In this document: piece after piece, positions 25,949-33,912 of the stretch
How the letters are laid out: every line of letters starts with the position of its first letter
Position numbering within the stretch: the first letter of the stretch is position 1
Origin: Larkinella rosea
Lineage (GTDB): Bacteria > Bacteroidota > Bacteroidia > Cytophagales > Spirosomataceae
Assembly: GCF_003858635.1 (NCBI RefSeq)
Contig: NZ_RQJO01000015.1
Span: 186,001 to 250,000, forward strand
DNA length: 64,000 bases
Reading direction: 5' to 3'
Translations under genes and position numbers: made by a program
The notes under the pieces: model-generated
Seen by the model: only the letters and a program-made list of their open reading frames with translations
Databases searched by the model: none
Told to the model about the DNA's origin: nothing

Positions 25949-27448
25949 ATGACAACACCGACACAACCGCTGAAATTATACAATACGCTTACCCGCCGGA
26001 AAGAATTGTTTGTGCCCCTCATTTCGCCTTATGTAGGCTTATATGTTTGTGGGCCAACGGTTTATAATTATGTGCATTTAGGGAATGTCCGTACTTTCCT
26101 GACCTTCGACACCCTGTTCCGGTATTTAACGCACATCGGCTATAAAGTTCGGTACGTTCGCAATATCACAGATGTGGGCCACCTCGTGGGCGACGGCGAC
26201 GACGGCGAGGACAAAATCGGGCGGATGGCGAAGCTGGAAAAAATCGAACCGATGGAAATTGTTCAGCGGTATACGAACGATTTTCACTCCGTCACCGAGC
26301 TATTCAACCTGCTGTCGCCCAGCATCGAGCCAACCGCGACCGGCCACATGGTGGAGCAGATTGAGGCAGTCGGGACGCTGATCGACAAGGGGTTGGCGTA
26401 TGAATCCAATGGATCGGTTTATTTCGATATTATGCAGTATAACCGGGAAGGCGGCCAGTACGGAAAATTGTCCGGTCGTATTCTGGACGATTTACTGAAC
26501 GAAACCCGCGATCTGGATGGTCAGTCTGAAAAGCGAAATCCGCTGGATTTTGCCCTTTGGAAAAAAGCAGCTCCCGATCACCTCATGCGGTGGCCGTCGC
26601 CCTGGAGCAACGGTTTTCCGGGCTGGCATCTGGAGTGTACCTGTATGAGTACCAAGTATTTGGGAAAACAATTCGATATTCACGGGGGCGGAATGGATTT
26701 GAAATTTCCCCACCACGAATGCGAAGTGGCGCAGGGGCAGAGCATGTACGGCAAAGAACCGGCCCGCTACTGGATGCATTCCAATATGCTGACAGTGAAC
26801 GGCCAGAAAATGTCGAAATCGCTGGGAAATTCCTTCCTGCCTTCGGAGCTGGTTGCGGGCACCCACCATCTGCTCGAACAGCCGTACAGCCCGATGACGG
26901 TGCGGTTTTTTATGCTGCAATCGCATTACCGGAGCACGCTCGATTTTTCGAACGAAGCACTGAAAGCGGCCCACAAAGGGTACAAACGGTTGGCGAACGG
27001 GTTGCGGATTGCCAAAATGCTAACCTACACAGCCGCGGACGACGTTGCTGTCGATGAAAAAAAGCAGCAGGAAATTCAGAAAGCCATCGACGATTTCTAC
27101 AGCGCCCTGAATGACGATTTGAACACGGCCGTTGGAATTGCCCAGTTATTTGCGTTACTGAAATACGTCAATATGCTGTATCTGAACCAGCTTCAGCCGG
27201 CCGCGCTGGGCGAGGAAGTTTTTACTCAGTTAAAAGACTCGTTCATCCAGTTTATGGAAAGCGTTCTGGGGTTGATCGAAGAAAAAACGGAGAGCAATGC
27301 GGTTTTAGAAGGGATGCTGACGTTGTATCGGGAGTATAAAGAGCAAAAACAGTACAATAAGGTCGATCAGGTTCGTTCCTATTTCAAGGCGCAGGGGCTG
27401 GCGATCAAAGATATGAAGCACCGGATCGACTGGGCTTACGAAGAATAG
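25949..27448 (+). CDS. cysS: cysteinyl-tRNA synthetase
   Basis: Class I aminoacyl-tRNA synthetase that charges tRNA-Cys. The 499-residue length is normal. The HIGH-type motif is CGPTVYNYVHLGN at about residues 34-46 with zinc-site Cys34; GWHLECTCMS (about 229-238) and the histidines of HGGGMDLKFPHHE hold the rest of the zinc site; KMSKSLGNS begins near residue 287. The C-terminal anticodon-binding helices are present. The next gene starts 18 bp downstream on the same strand. Confidence 0.98.
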   Translation: MTTPTQPLKLYNTLTRRKELFVPLISPYVGLYVCGPTVYNYVHLGNVRTFLTFDTLFRYLTHIGYKVRYVRNITDVGHLVGDGDDGEDKIGRMAKLEKIEPMEIVQRYTNDFHSVTELFNLLSPSIEPTATGHMVEQIEAVGTLIDKGLAYESNGSVYFDIMQYNREGGQYGKLSGRILDDLLNETRDLDGQSEKRNPLDFALWKKAAPDHLMRWPSPWSNGFPGWHLECTCMSTKYLGKQFDIHGGGMDLKFPHHECEVAQGQSMYGKEPARYWMHSNMLTVNGQKMSKSLGNSFLPSELVAGTHHLLEQPYSPMTVRFFMLQSHYRSTLDFSNEALKAAHKGYKRLANGLRIAKMLTYTAADDVAVDEKKQQEIQKAIDDFYSALNDDLNTAVGIAQLFALLKYVNMLYLNQLQPAALGEEVFTQLKDSFIQFMESVLGLIEEKTESNAVLEGMLTLYREYKEQKQYNKVDQVRSYFKAQGLAIKDMKHRIDWAYEE

Positions 27449-27466
27449 TCAAATTATCGGTAGAAT

Positions 27467-28465
27467 ATGCGCCTAAACAGGACCATCATTCTCTTTTGGC
27501 TGGCTGCGGTGATCACCGTCAGTGCCTGTAAGAGCAAAAAAAAGGATCAGCAGGAAAGTCAGGCCACCGAAGTTAAAACGGTTACGGCCCCGGCTTTTAA
27601 CGCCGATTCGGCTTATTCGTACGTTGAAAAACAAGTCGCATTTGGCCCGCGCGTACCCAATACCGACGCGCACCGCCGTTGTGGCGACTACCTGATCGCG
27701 TCGCTGAAGGCATTCGGTTGCGAAGTGACCGTGCAAAACTTCACGGCGACCACCTACGATAACCTGAAACTGAACGCCCGAAACATTATCGGCAGCATCA
27801 ATCCGCAGGCCGCCAAGCGCATCGTGCTGGCTTCGCACTGGGATTCGCGCCCGTTTTCCGATCAGGATAGTGTGACGAAAACCAAACCGGTTTTGGGAGC
27901 CAACGATGGTGCCAGCGGGGTTGGCATTTTGCTCGAAATGGCCCGCACGATCCAGAAATCCGGGGTTAAGCCCGAAGTTGGTATCGATCTGATTTTCTTC
28001 GATGCCGAAGATTGGGGGAATTCCGAACTGGCCAAAGACGAATACGGCGGTTTTTGCCTGGGGTCGCAATACTGGGCGGCTAACAAACACAAACCGGGTT
28101 ATGCGGCTTATTACGGTATTTTGCTGGACATGGTCGGTGCCAAAGGAGCGACATTTCTGAAAGAAGGCAATTCGATGCAATACGCCCCAACCGTCACCAA
28201 TCGTGTCTGGGAAACCGCCAGCAGCATGGGCTATAATCAGTATTTTGTCGATACGGGGCAATCGGGTCCGGCCATCACCGACGACCATTTGCCGGTCAAT
28301 AAAGTCGCTAAAATTCCGATGATCGACATTATTCACCTGAAAGTCGAATCCGGCAGCTTCTTCAAAGACTGGCATACGGCCCACGACGACATGGACAACA
28401 TCGACCGCAGCACACTCAAAGCTGTCGGGCAGGTGTTGCTGCAAACTTTGTATAATGAACAATGA
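27467..28465 (+). CDS. M28-family glutaminyl-peptide cyclotransferase-like lipoprotein
   Basis: Predicted lipoprotein (lipobox VSAC, Cys21) with the M28/glutaminyl cyclase fold, 332 residues. Glutaminyl cyclases turn N-terminal glutamine into pyroglutamate, which in many Bacteroidota caps exported proteins after signal cleavage. Zinc-site segments are ASHWDSRPF, LGANDGASGVGILLEM, IFFDAEDWGN and WHTAHDDMDNIDR; IPMIDIIHLK also fits. An aminopeptidase role is the alternative. The last codons and stop lie in the left end of palindrome E5, so the C-terminus LYNEQ comes from repeat sequence. Confidence 0.9.
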   Translation: MRLNRTIILFWLAAVITVSACKSKKKDQQESQATEVKTVTAPAFNADSAYSYVEKQVAFGPRVPNTDAHRRCGDYLIASLKAFGCEVTVQNFTATTYDNLKLNARNIIGSINPQAAKRIVLASHWDSRPFSDQDSVTKTKPVLGANDGASGVGILLEMARTIQKSGVKPEVGIDLIFFDAEDWGNSELAKDEYGGFCLGSQYWAANKHKPGYAAYYGILLDMVGAKGATFLKEGNSMQYAPTVTNRVWETASSMGYNQYFVDTGQSGPAITDDHLPVNKVAKIPMIDIIHLKVESGSFFKDWHTAHDDMDNIDRSTLKAVGQVLLQTLYNEQ

Positions 28466-28580
28466 ACCGCCGGGCGGCCCCGAATTAATAATGCACATTG
28501 AACAGGTCGTAGCACGTGCGTTAGGATGGAGCCGCCGGTTTTTCCTTTCATTATTCATTGTTCATTATTCATTGTTCATT
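28451..28580. repeat. Intergenic palindrome E5 that also carries coding sequence
   Basis: The left part has AATGAACAATGAAC (28454-28467) and a diverged copy at 28483-28503. The right part 28550-28580 is a tandem run of TTATTCATTGTTCA words, reverse complement of the left. It shares words with E2. The left end supplies the stop codon of the cyclotransferase gene, and the right arm is read as the signal-peptide core of the next protein. Confidence 0.85.
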
Positions 28581-28925
28581 GCCTCAAGCTGCTCCCCTCC
28601 GCCGGATCGGATTGGAAAGCTGGATCTGGTCAAATGGCGGGGCGACCGGGGTGGTTGTCAGGGCATCAGAACGGCGCAGATCGATGATTTCAAGTCGGTT
28701 CGGCAGGAGTTAAAGGGTCAATCGGCGAATGAGGTCGCCAAAATACTCGGTCGTCCGGACAGCGAACAACTGGACGACCGCAATCAGAAATTCTACATTT
28801 ATTTCCTCGAACCCGGCGCTCATTGCCAGGACCCCAAAGTAAAAACCGAAAGCCGCTCGGTAGCGTTGCGAATCAGCGCGATTGGTTTGGTGACGGAAAT
28901 TACGTTTCAGCGCGGGCGACCTTAA
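28455..28925 (+). CDS. Small predicted lipoprotein with repeat-derived signal peptide
   Basis: A 156-residue frame (or 144 residues from the ATG at 28491, MHIEQVVARALG). A hydrophobic segment SLFIVHYSLFIASSC near residues 32-46 ends in a lipobox-like cysteine, encoded at 28590-28592. The mature part, about 110 residues, has QELKGQSANEVAKILGRPD and FYIYFLEPGAHCQ, reminiscent of the SmpA/BLIP-like fold of outer-membrane assembly lipoproteins, but I do not claim homology. The signal-peptide core is encoded by the right arm of palindrome E5. The gene overlaps the cyclotransferase gene by 11 bp if the first ATG is used. Confidence 0.65.
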   Translation: MNNEPPGGPELIMHIEQVVARALGWSRRFFLSLFIVHYSLFIASSCSPPPDRIGKLDLVKWRGDRGGCQGIRTAQIDDFKSVRQELKGQSANEVAKILGRPDSEQLDDRNQKFYIYFLEPGAHCQDPKVKTESRSVALRISAIGLVTEITFQRGRP

Positions 28926-28962
28926 TCATTTTTTCCGCCTTCAACGGAAGAATTAAAAATGC

Positions 28963-29280
28963 TCATTTCATTTTCTTAAATAAATCCGACATCGTTTCGG
29001 GGTCCAGGCTCGCCATTTCAACCAGCTTTAATGACTTGACCATTTTCAGAGTTGCCGTTTTGTAATGCTGAAAATGCGGTGATTTCAAATGCGACTGATA
29101 AGCCGCCTGGCTGGCGTAAATTTCGACCAGCCTGATTTGGGTTGGGTTTTCTTTTTGATACATCGGAAAAATGGCGATGACCCCGGGCTCCAGTGTTACC
29201 GACGCAGCCGCTTCTTCTTTCAGGATCGCCTTGTAATTGTCCAGATAGTCGGCTGCGATTTCAATTTTGGCAATGCGCAC
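28963..29280 (-). CDS. ABM-domain (YgiN-like) monooxygenase family protein
   Basis: A 105-residue protein of the antibiotic-biosynthesis-monooxygenase fold, a dimeric ferredoxin-like alpha-beta barrel. Typical features are RIAKIEIAADYLDNYKAIL at the start, VTLEPGVIAIFPMYQKEN in the middle and LVEIYASQAAYQSHLKSPHF towards the end. Members oxidise quinols or act as cofactor-free oxygenases; the substrate here is unknown. It is a single-gene unit, convergent with the lipoprotein gene (37-bp gap), and a perfect inverted repeat abuts its start codon. Confidence 0.85.
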   Translation of the reverse strand: MRIAKIEIAADYLDNYKAILKEEAAASVTLEPGVIAIFPMYQKENPTQIRLVEIYASQAAYQSHLKSPHFQHYKTATLKMVKSLKLVEMASLDPETMSDLFKKMK

Positions 29281-29317
29281 TTAGGTACGTAATCTCCTGC
29301 ACCTGTTACGTACCTAA
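29281..29317. promoter_or_regulatory. Perfect 12-bp inverted repeat at the start of the ABM gene
   Basis: TTAGGTACGTAA (29281-29292) and TTACGTACCTAA (29306-29317) are perfect reverse complements, 13 bases apart. The element touches the ABM gene's start codon, where a repressor would block transcription or initiation. No T run favours termination. It is a candidate operator for an unknown, perhaps redox- or quinone-sensing, regulator. Confidence 0.6.
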
Positions 29318-29468
29318 AGGCACGCGGAAGGAATCGGGTCGCCTTTTGGCTACAAACATGTTGTGCCGCTGGCACTTCATTAGCTGATAATCAATCGAAA
29401 GAATTCATAGTTCGCGTTATCTTTCGTATTGAAACCGTATTGAAACCGTTTTGGACCATAGGCTGATT

Positions 29469-30377
29469 TCACCTCCGATGCCATAAACCGCTTAACGCCT
29501 GAACCAGCGGTTTAGCGTGTTCTGCTTTATGGATGAGGACGTGCTGAATGACGACCTGTTTAAACGCACTGCCATCGGCATTGATGAGGGGCATCGCCAG
29601 CAAATCAGACTCCTGGCGCAAATCCAGCGAGGCTGGAATAAAGGCAATTCCTTTCCCCAGGCGGACCATACTTTTCAGGAGATCGAACGAAGGGACATAA
29701 TGCACAATGTTGTTCTGGCGATTAAAGCCCGCTTGCCGACAGGCTTCCTCCAACTGCCCAAAATAAAGCCCCGCGTCCGGTCCGTGGTCGATCCACCGCT
29801 CGGTTTGCAACTGCGAAAGCCGGACGGCTGGTTGGTTCGCCAGCGAATGTTTTTTATCCAGCAGAATGGCGTAATCCGCTTCGGCATAGGGCGTGGCAAT
29901 CAAGCCTTTCCGCTCCAGCGGAAGCACCGTCATGCCCAGATCAACCTGATCGTTTGCCACGGAATCCTGCACGAAAACCGGGTTGGGTAGCTCCACCAAT
30001 CGGATATCGATGCTGGGAAAATGGGCTGTAAAAAGCTCAAACATCCCCATGATCCGTTCCGGAAGAATCAATTTGAACACACCCAGAGTAACGGTCAGTT
30101 GGTTCGCTCCGGCTTGCCGCACGTTTCGGACGGCATTTTCGCTGAGCTGCAAAATTCGTTTGGCTTCGGCCAGAAAGAAATTCCCGGCTTCGGTTAGCGC
30201 CACTTTGTGGTGGCGGTTTCGCTGGCCGGTTTCAAACAGCTCGACGCCCAATTCGCCTTCTAATAACTTAATCTGTTGGCTAAGAGCTGGTTGAGATACA
30301 AAAAGGGTTTTGGCGGCTCTACCAAAATGCAGGGCTTCTGCCACGCCCACAAAATATTTTAACTGGCGTAATTCCAT
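29469..30377 (-). CDS. LysR-family transcriptional regulator
   Basis: A 302-residue LysR protein. The N-terminal winged helix-turn-helix covers residues 1-60 (ELRQLKYFVGVAEALHFG, then LFVSQPALSQQIKLLE); the effector-binding domain follows (TVTLGVFKLILPERIM, then periplasmic-binding-protein-like lobes). ATG at 30377 is preferred to a TTG two codons earlier. It is divergent from a secreted carboxylesterase, and LysR proteins commonly control the divergent neighbour; a candidate binding dyad lies in the shared 152-bp region. Confidence 0.93.
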   Translation of the reverse strand: MELRQLKYFVGVAEALHFGRAAKTLFVSQPALSQQIKLLEGELGVELFETGQRNRHHKVALTEAGNFFLAEAKRILQLSENAVRNVRQAGANQLTVTLGVFKLILPERIMGMFELFTAHFPSIDIRLVELPNPVFVQDSVANDQVDLGMTVLPLERKGLIATPYAEADYAILLDKKHSLANQPAVRLSQLQTERWIDHGPDAGLYFGQLEEACRQAGFNRQNNIVHYVPSFDLLKSMVRLGKGIAFIPASLDLRQESDLLAMPLINADGSAFKQVVIQHVLIHKAEHAKPLVQALSGLWHRR

Positions 30378-30412
30378 ATGCAATATGAACCGGCCCTGAA
30401 TTAATTACCAGG

Positions 30413-30437
30413 CTTGATAAGGAAAACTTATTACAAG
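30413..30437. promoter_or_regulatory. Candidate LysR binding dyad
   Basis: ATAAG (30417-30421) and CTTAT (30427-30431) form a dyad, matching the T-N11-A pattern from 30418 to 30430, with outer CTTG and CAAG extending it. It lies 36 bases upstream of the lysR start and 93 bases before the esterase ATG, between the two divergent genes. Confidence 0.5.
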
Positions 30438-30529
30438 GTAAGAAAGTATGATTAGACAATTCAGCTATTTTTCTGTCTTTTTGTGTGAGATTTTAACGCA
30501 GGGCTTTAAAACCGGTAGTCCATAGCAAG

Positions 30530-32188
30530 ATGACCCCAATCGGGAGACGAGAATTTCTAGCCCAATTATCGCTGGCCACCGCAGCCATTTCTGTTTCTCA
30601 CGCTGCTTATTCAGCAAGTCGATCGGATGAATTCATTGAGACGGAAACCGCCTATGGCCGTATTCGGGGAGTTCGGAAAGACGGCGTCAACCTGTTCAAA
30701 GGAATTCCGTACGCCGGACGGACTTCCGGTGATCGGCGGTTTCGCCGGCCCGCCCCGCTCGATCCCTGGACGGGTGTCCGGGATGCCTTGCAGGTGGGTC
30801 CGCCCGCGATTCAGCCACCCCGTCGGAATGAACCCGCTCCCTCGGAAGATTGTCTCTTTCTGAACGTCTGGACCCCGGCCAATGACAATCGCAAACGTCC
30901 GGTTATGTTCTACAGCCACGGGGGCGGTTTTGTGATCGGCTCGGGCGCGTCGGCCAGTCAGGATGGCTCCAATCTGGCCCGTAACTTCGATGTTGTCGTC
31001 GTTGAAACCAACCACCGGCTGGGGTTGCTCGGCTTTCTGTATCTGGATGAGCTCGCTGGACCTGACTACGCCGGGTCGGGCAATATGGGAATGCTCGACA
31101 TCACGGCGGGCCTGAAATGGGTGCATGACAACATTGCCCGGTTCGGGGGTGATCCCACCAATGTGATGATCTGGGGAGAATCGGGCGGGGGAGCCAAAAC
31201 ATCCTGCCTGTATGCCATGCCGGAAGCGGCACCGTATTTCAATAAAGCCTCCATCGAAAGTGGTCCGGGGGTGCGGATGACGCCTAAAGACGTCGCGGCC
31301 GAAACGACCGCTATGCTGCTGAAAGAGCTCAATATTGCGCCCAAAGACTGGCGGAAACTCCTGGACGTGCCAGCGGCTGATTTACTCGCCATGCAGGGCA
31401 AGCTGCCCTTTGTTCCACCTTTCCAGGAGAAAAACCGCAACCAGGGTATGATGCGTCGAAATTATGGCGGTTTTGGCCCCGTGGTCGATGGAGTGGTGTT
31501 ACCGCATCATCCCTTTGATCCAACCGCCCCGGCAATTTCCCGCAACAAACCGCTGTTGGTGGGCTGGAACGAGGATGAATATACCTTCTTTGCCTGGGAG
31601 CGCAAAGACACCGAATTTGCCAAACTGGATTTCGAGAGCCTGCCCAAAAAGCTGGAACCGCAGTACGGGGCCGATGCCACGAAAATCGTGGATACGTACC
31701 GAAAGGCCAACCCCAATGCCACGGCGCCGGCTATTTACGTAGCGGTTTCGTCCATTACCCTAATGGGCCTGGGGTCGGTCGATATTGCTGAGAAAAAAGT
31801 GAAACAGGGCGGGGCACCGGTCTATCTCTATAACTTTGGCTATAAGTCCGAGAAGAAAATTCCCGGCACGGACTATGCAATGGGAACGCCCCACGCGATG
31901 GATATTTCGTTTAAATTCAACAATGAAATTCCGCCCCGCGACGGTTCTGAACCCAGGGAAAGTTTCTTCGGCGGCAACCGACCCGAACGGTTTACGGCGT
32001 CCCGGCACTTTGCCGAATTGTGGACGACCTTCGCCCGAACCGGCAAACCGGCGGCAAAAGACGTTCCGAAGTGGCCCGCCTATACCCTGAAAGAGCGCCC
32101 AACGATGCGAATCGATGCGCACTGTGAGGTCATCAACAACCGATTCGGTGAGGAACTGGCCCTCTGGCGATCTGTCGGGAAATTGTAA
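30530..32188 (+). CDS. Tat-exported type B carboxylesterase
   Basis: Alpha/beta-hydrolase of the cholinesterase/carboxylesterase family, 552 residues. The N-terminus has a twin-arginine signal (GRREFLAQLSLATAA). The family block SEDCLFLNVWTPA near residue 105 and the oxyanion-hole region YSHGGGFVIGS lead to the nucleophile motif WGESGGGAKTS (Ser near residue 222; most relatives have GESAGG). Glu in WNEDEYTFF and His in GTPHAMDISF complete the likely triad. Substrate unknown. Probably controlled by the divergent LysR regulator. Confidence 0.9.
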   Translation: MTPIGRREFLAQLSLATAAISVSHAAYSASRSDEFIETETAYGRIRGVRKDGVNLFKGIPYAGRTSGDRRFRRPAPLDPWTGVRDALQVGPPAIQPPRRNEPAPSEDCLFLNVWTPANDNRKRPVMFYSHGGGFVIGSGASASQDGSNLARNFDVVVVETNHRLGLLGFLYLDELAGPDYAGSGNMGMLDITAGLKWVHDNIARFGGDPTNVMIWGESGGGAKTSCLYAMPEAAPYFNKASIESGPGVRMTPKDVAAETTAMLLKELNIAPKDWRKLLDVPAADLLAMQGKLPFVPPFQEKNRNQGMMRRNYGGFGPVVDGVVLPHHPFDPTAPAISRNKPLLVGWNEDEYTFFAWERKDTEFAKLDFESLPKKLEPQYGADATKIVDTYRKANPNATAPAIYVAVSSITLMGLGSVDIAEKKVKQGGAPVYLYNFGYKSEKKIPGTDYAMGTPHAMDISFKFNNEIPPRDGSEPRESFFGGNRPERFTASRHFAELWTTFARTGKPAAKDVPKWPAYTLKERPTMRIDAHCEVINNRFGEELALWRSVGKL

Positions 32189-32315
32189 AAAGTGCACAAC
32201 CAGCCTGTCATTACCATCTCTATTACTACCCACTTCGTTTTACTACCATCTCTATTTTTGAATGTTCAAAACCGGGTCGTTTGGAAGCGATCCGGCCCTT
32301 CCTGATTGTCCTTAA

Positions 32316-32528
32316 ATACTAATCAACCGGCCCTGCGTTGCTGATCACGGTTTTATTCCGGGGGCCCGGCTGCTGGTGGCCCAGCAAATTCGCCCGGATC
32401 TGTTGCAGAATCCCCGAAAAGCGCGGTGGATTACCGGCCCCGTTCTGGCGACGGGTTTCCTGGCCTTTGGGTTGCTGCCAAAAGCAAAAGACAACGGGTA
32501 TCGATTTTTATCTGCTGTAATCAGGTAA
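32316..32528 (+). pseudogene. Possible fragment of a lost gene
   Basis: An open stretch of about 70 codons without a start codon, ending at TAA 32526-32528. The translation (GARLLVAQQIRPDLLQNP, then WITGPVLATGFLAFGLLP) reads like a protein C-terminus, and no complete gene fits here. The source family is not recognised. The rest of the 32189-32618 gap shows nothing else. Confidence 0.3.
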
Positions 32529-32618
32529 AAACCGGTACTACATTCAGGCTTTTCAAGTAAGTTTATGCACTTGCTTTGGCTATTGTTTTATCGACGGTTT
32601 TACGACGTTATTCCAATT

Positions 32619-33017
32619 ATGGCCTACAATGAAAAGTTAGCAAACCGGATTCGGGAGCGGTTTGCGGAGTTGCCGAATGTGGAAGAAAAAGAAATGATGG
32701 GCGGTTTGGTCATCATGTATAACGACAAGATGTGCGTCGGAATCATCAAGGACGAACTCATGTGTCGGATCGATCCCGCTCTGCACGAAACGCTGGTTGA
32801 AAAAACCGGTGCCCGAACGATGGATTTTACGAATCGGCCCATGATTGGCTACGTTTTGGTGGATGATACGGGTTTGAAAAACCAGGCGGATTTTGACTAT
32901 TGGATTAATCTGTCACTGGATTTTAATAAACACGCTAAAGCGTCTAAAAAGAAAAATAACCGGTATACGCCAGGCGATTTAACCGGTCAGACAAAACCGC
33001 CTAAGCGCAGGAAATAG
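32619..33017 (+). CDS. TfoX N-terminal-domain family protein
   Basis: A 132-residue protein whose first about 95 residues fit the TfoX N-terminal domain: MAYNEKLANRIRERFAEL, then VEEKEMMGGLVIMYNDKMCVG, the cysteine-containing ELMCRIDPALHETLV and RPMIGYVLVDD. The tail is lysine-rich (KASKKKNN). It lacks the C-terminal TfoX domain, so it is a small standalone member and not a natural-competence regulator by proof. The start at 32619 is chosen by homology over an upstream ATG 18 codons earlier. A Crp-like gene follows after 11 bp, suggesting one transcript. Confidence 0.85.
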   Translation: MAYNEKLANRIRERFAELPNVEEKEMMGGLVIMYNDKMCVGIIKDELMCRIDPALHETLVEKTGARTMDFTNRPMIGYVLVDDTGLKNQADFDYWINLSLDFNKHAKASKKKNNRYTPGDLTGQTKPPKRRK

Positions 33018-33028
33018 AAAACCGTTTC

Positions 33029-33592
33029 ATGGAAAAGCTGAAAAAGAACTTTGAAAGAATGGGTTTTTCGGGAGACGATTTAGTAACTATTCTGGGTGCT
33101 TTTAAACTTCATGTATTCAAAAAAAACGATCTTGTTGTTGAAGAAGGCAAAACGAGCCGGCACATCGGGTTTGTTGAAAGTGGTATGTTTCAGTATTATG
33201 TACTGAAAGATGGCGAAGAAATAACGACTTATATTTCCATCGAAAATACGTTTTTTGCGTCGGTATTAAGTTTTGTCAGTGAATCCCCGGCGCTCGAAAA
33301 TGTCCGGGCGTTAACGGACGGAAGCATGAGCATGATCAGCAAAACCAATCTGAAAAGGCTGGTCAACGAAATGCCGAAATTCAAGGATTTCTACATCCAT
33401 TTATTAGAGCATTCGATTTGCGGCATTGATGCCAGCCGCCACGATCTGATTGCCCTGACTGCCGAGCAACGTTACGAGAAAATGCTCAAAAAAGAGCCCC
33501 ATCTTTTACAACAGATTCCGCTGCAATACCTGGCCTCTATTCTGGGGGTTACGCCCCGTCACCTCAGCCGCATCCGCAGCACCATTCGCTGA
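33029..33592 (+). CDS. Crp/Fnr-family cyclic-nucleotide-binding regulator
   Basis: A 187-residue regulator with a cNMP-type beta-barrel over about residues 20-115 (VFKKNDLVVEEGKTSRHIGF, then FVESGMFQYYVLKDGEEITT), a dimer helix and a short C-terminal helix-turn-helix (QIPLQYLASILGVTPRHLSR). Bacteroidota carry many such small Crp-like proteins, which often do not bind cAMP. Target genes are unknown; the TfoX-like gene 11 bp upstream is probably co-transcribed, and the pair lies between two gene remnants. Confidence 0.88.
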   Translation: MEKLKKNFERMGFSGDDLVTILGAFKLHVFKKNDLVVEEGKTSRHIGFVESGMFQYYVLKDGEEITTYISIENTFFASVLSFVSESPALENVRALTDGSMSMISKTNLKRLVNEMPKFKDFYIHLLEHSICGIDASRHDLIALTAEQRYEKMLKKEPHLLQQIPLQYLASILGVTPRHLSRIRSTIR

Positions 33593-33665
33593 TTTTTAGC
33601 CATTTGTCCAGTAAAAACCGTACTGGGTCCGAGATCTTTGCATCGTCTACTAAACAAAAGACGCT

Positions 33666-33866
33666 ATGCAACTCTTCCGAAAACCACTTTAGCTGTTCTG
33701 GCAGCCTTCCTTAGTCTTCCGCTCGTCATTACTTCCTGCAGTATTCATTCGGATTAATTATGGGATTTCGCCGGACTCCATCAAGACGGTTATTATTTCA
33801 CACCTGCACGAAGATCATACCGGCGGTTTGTCTTCGTTCCGGAAAGCGAGGGTGATCGTTCATTAA
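33666..33866 (+). pseudogene. Decayed metallo-beta-lactamase-fold lipoprotein gene
   Basis: The ATG at 33666 opens a frame that closes after eight codons. One base out of frame, a good lipoprotein signal peptide appears (TTLAVLAAFLSLPLVITSC), as if one A were lost from the run near 33680. Further on, in the ATG frame, SIKTVIISHLHEDHTGG keeps the HxHxDH zinc motif and ends at TAA 33864. The middle is deleted. Read together, it was an exported metallo-beta-lactamase-fold hydrolase, now dead. It occupies most of the 33593-33912 gap. Confidence 0.75.
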
Positions 33867-33912
33867 TTCTGAAAACCTCGGAGCGATAACGCCCGCAAAA
33901 CCGCTCATTCGG

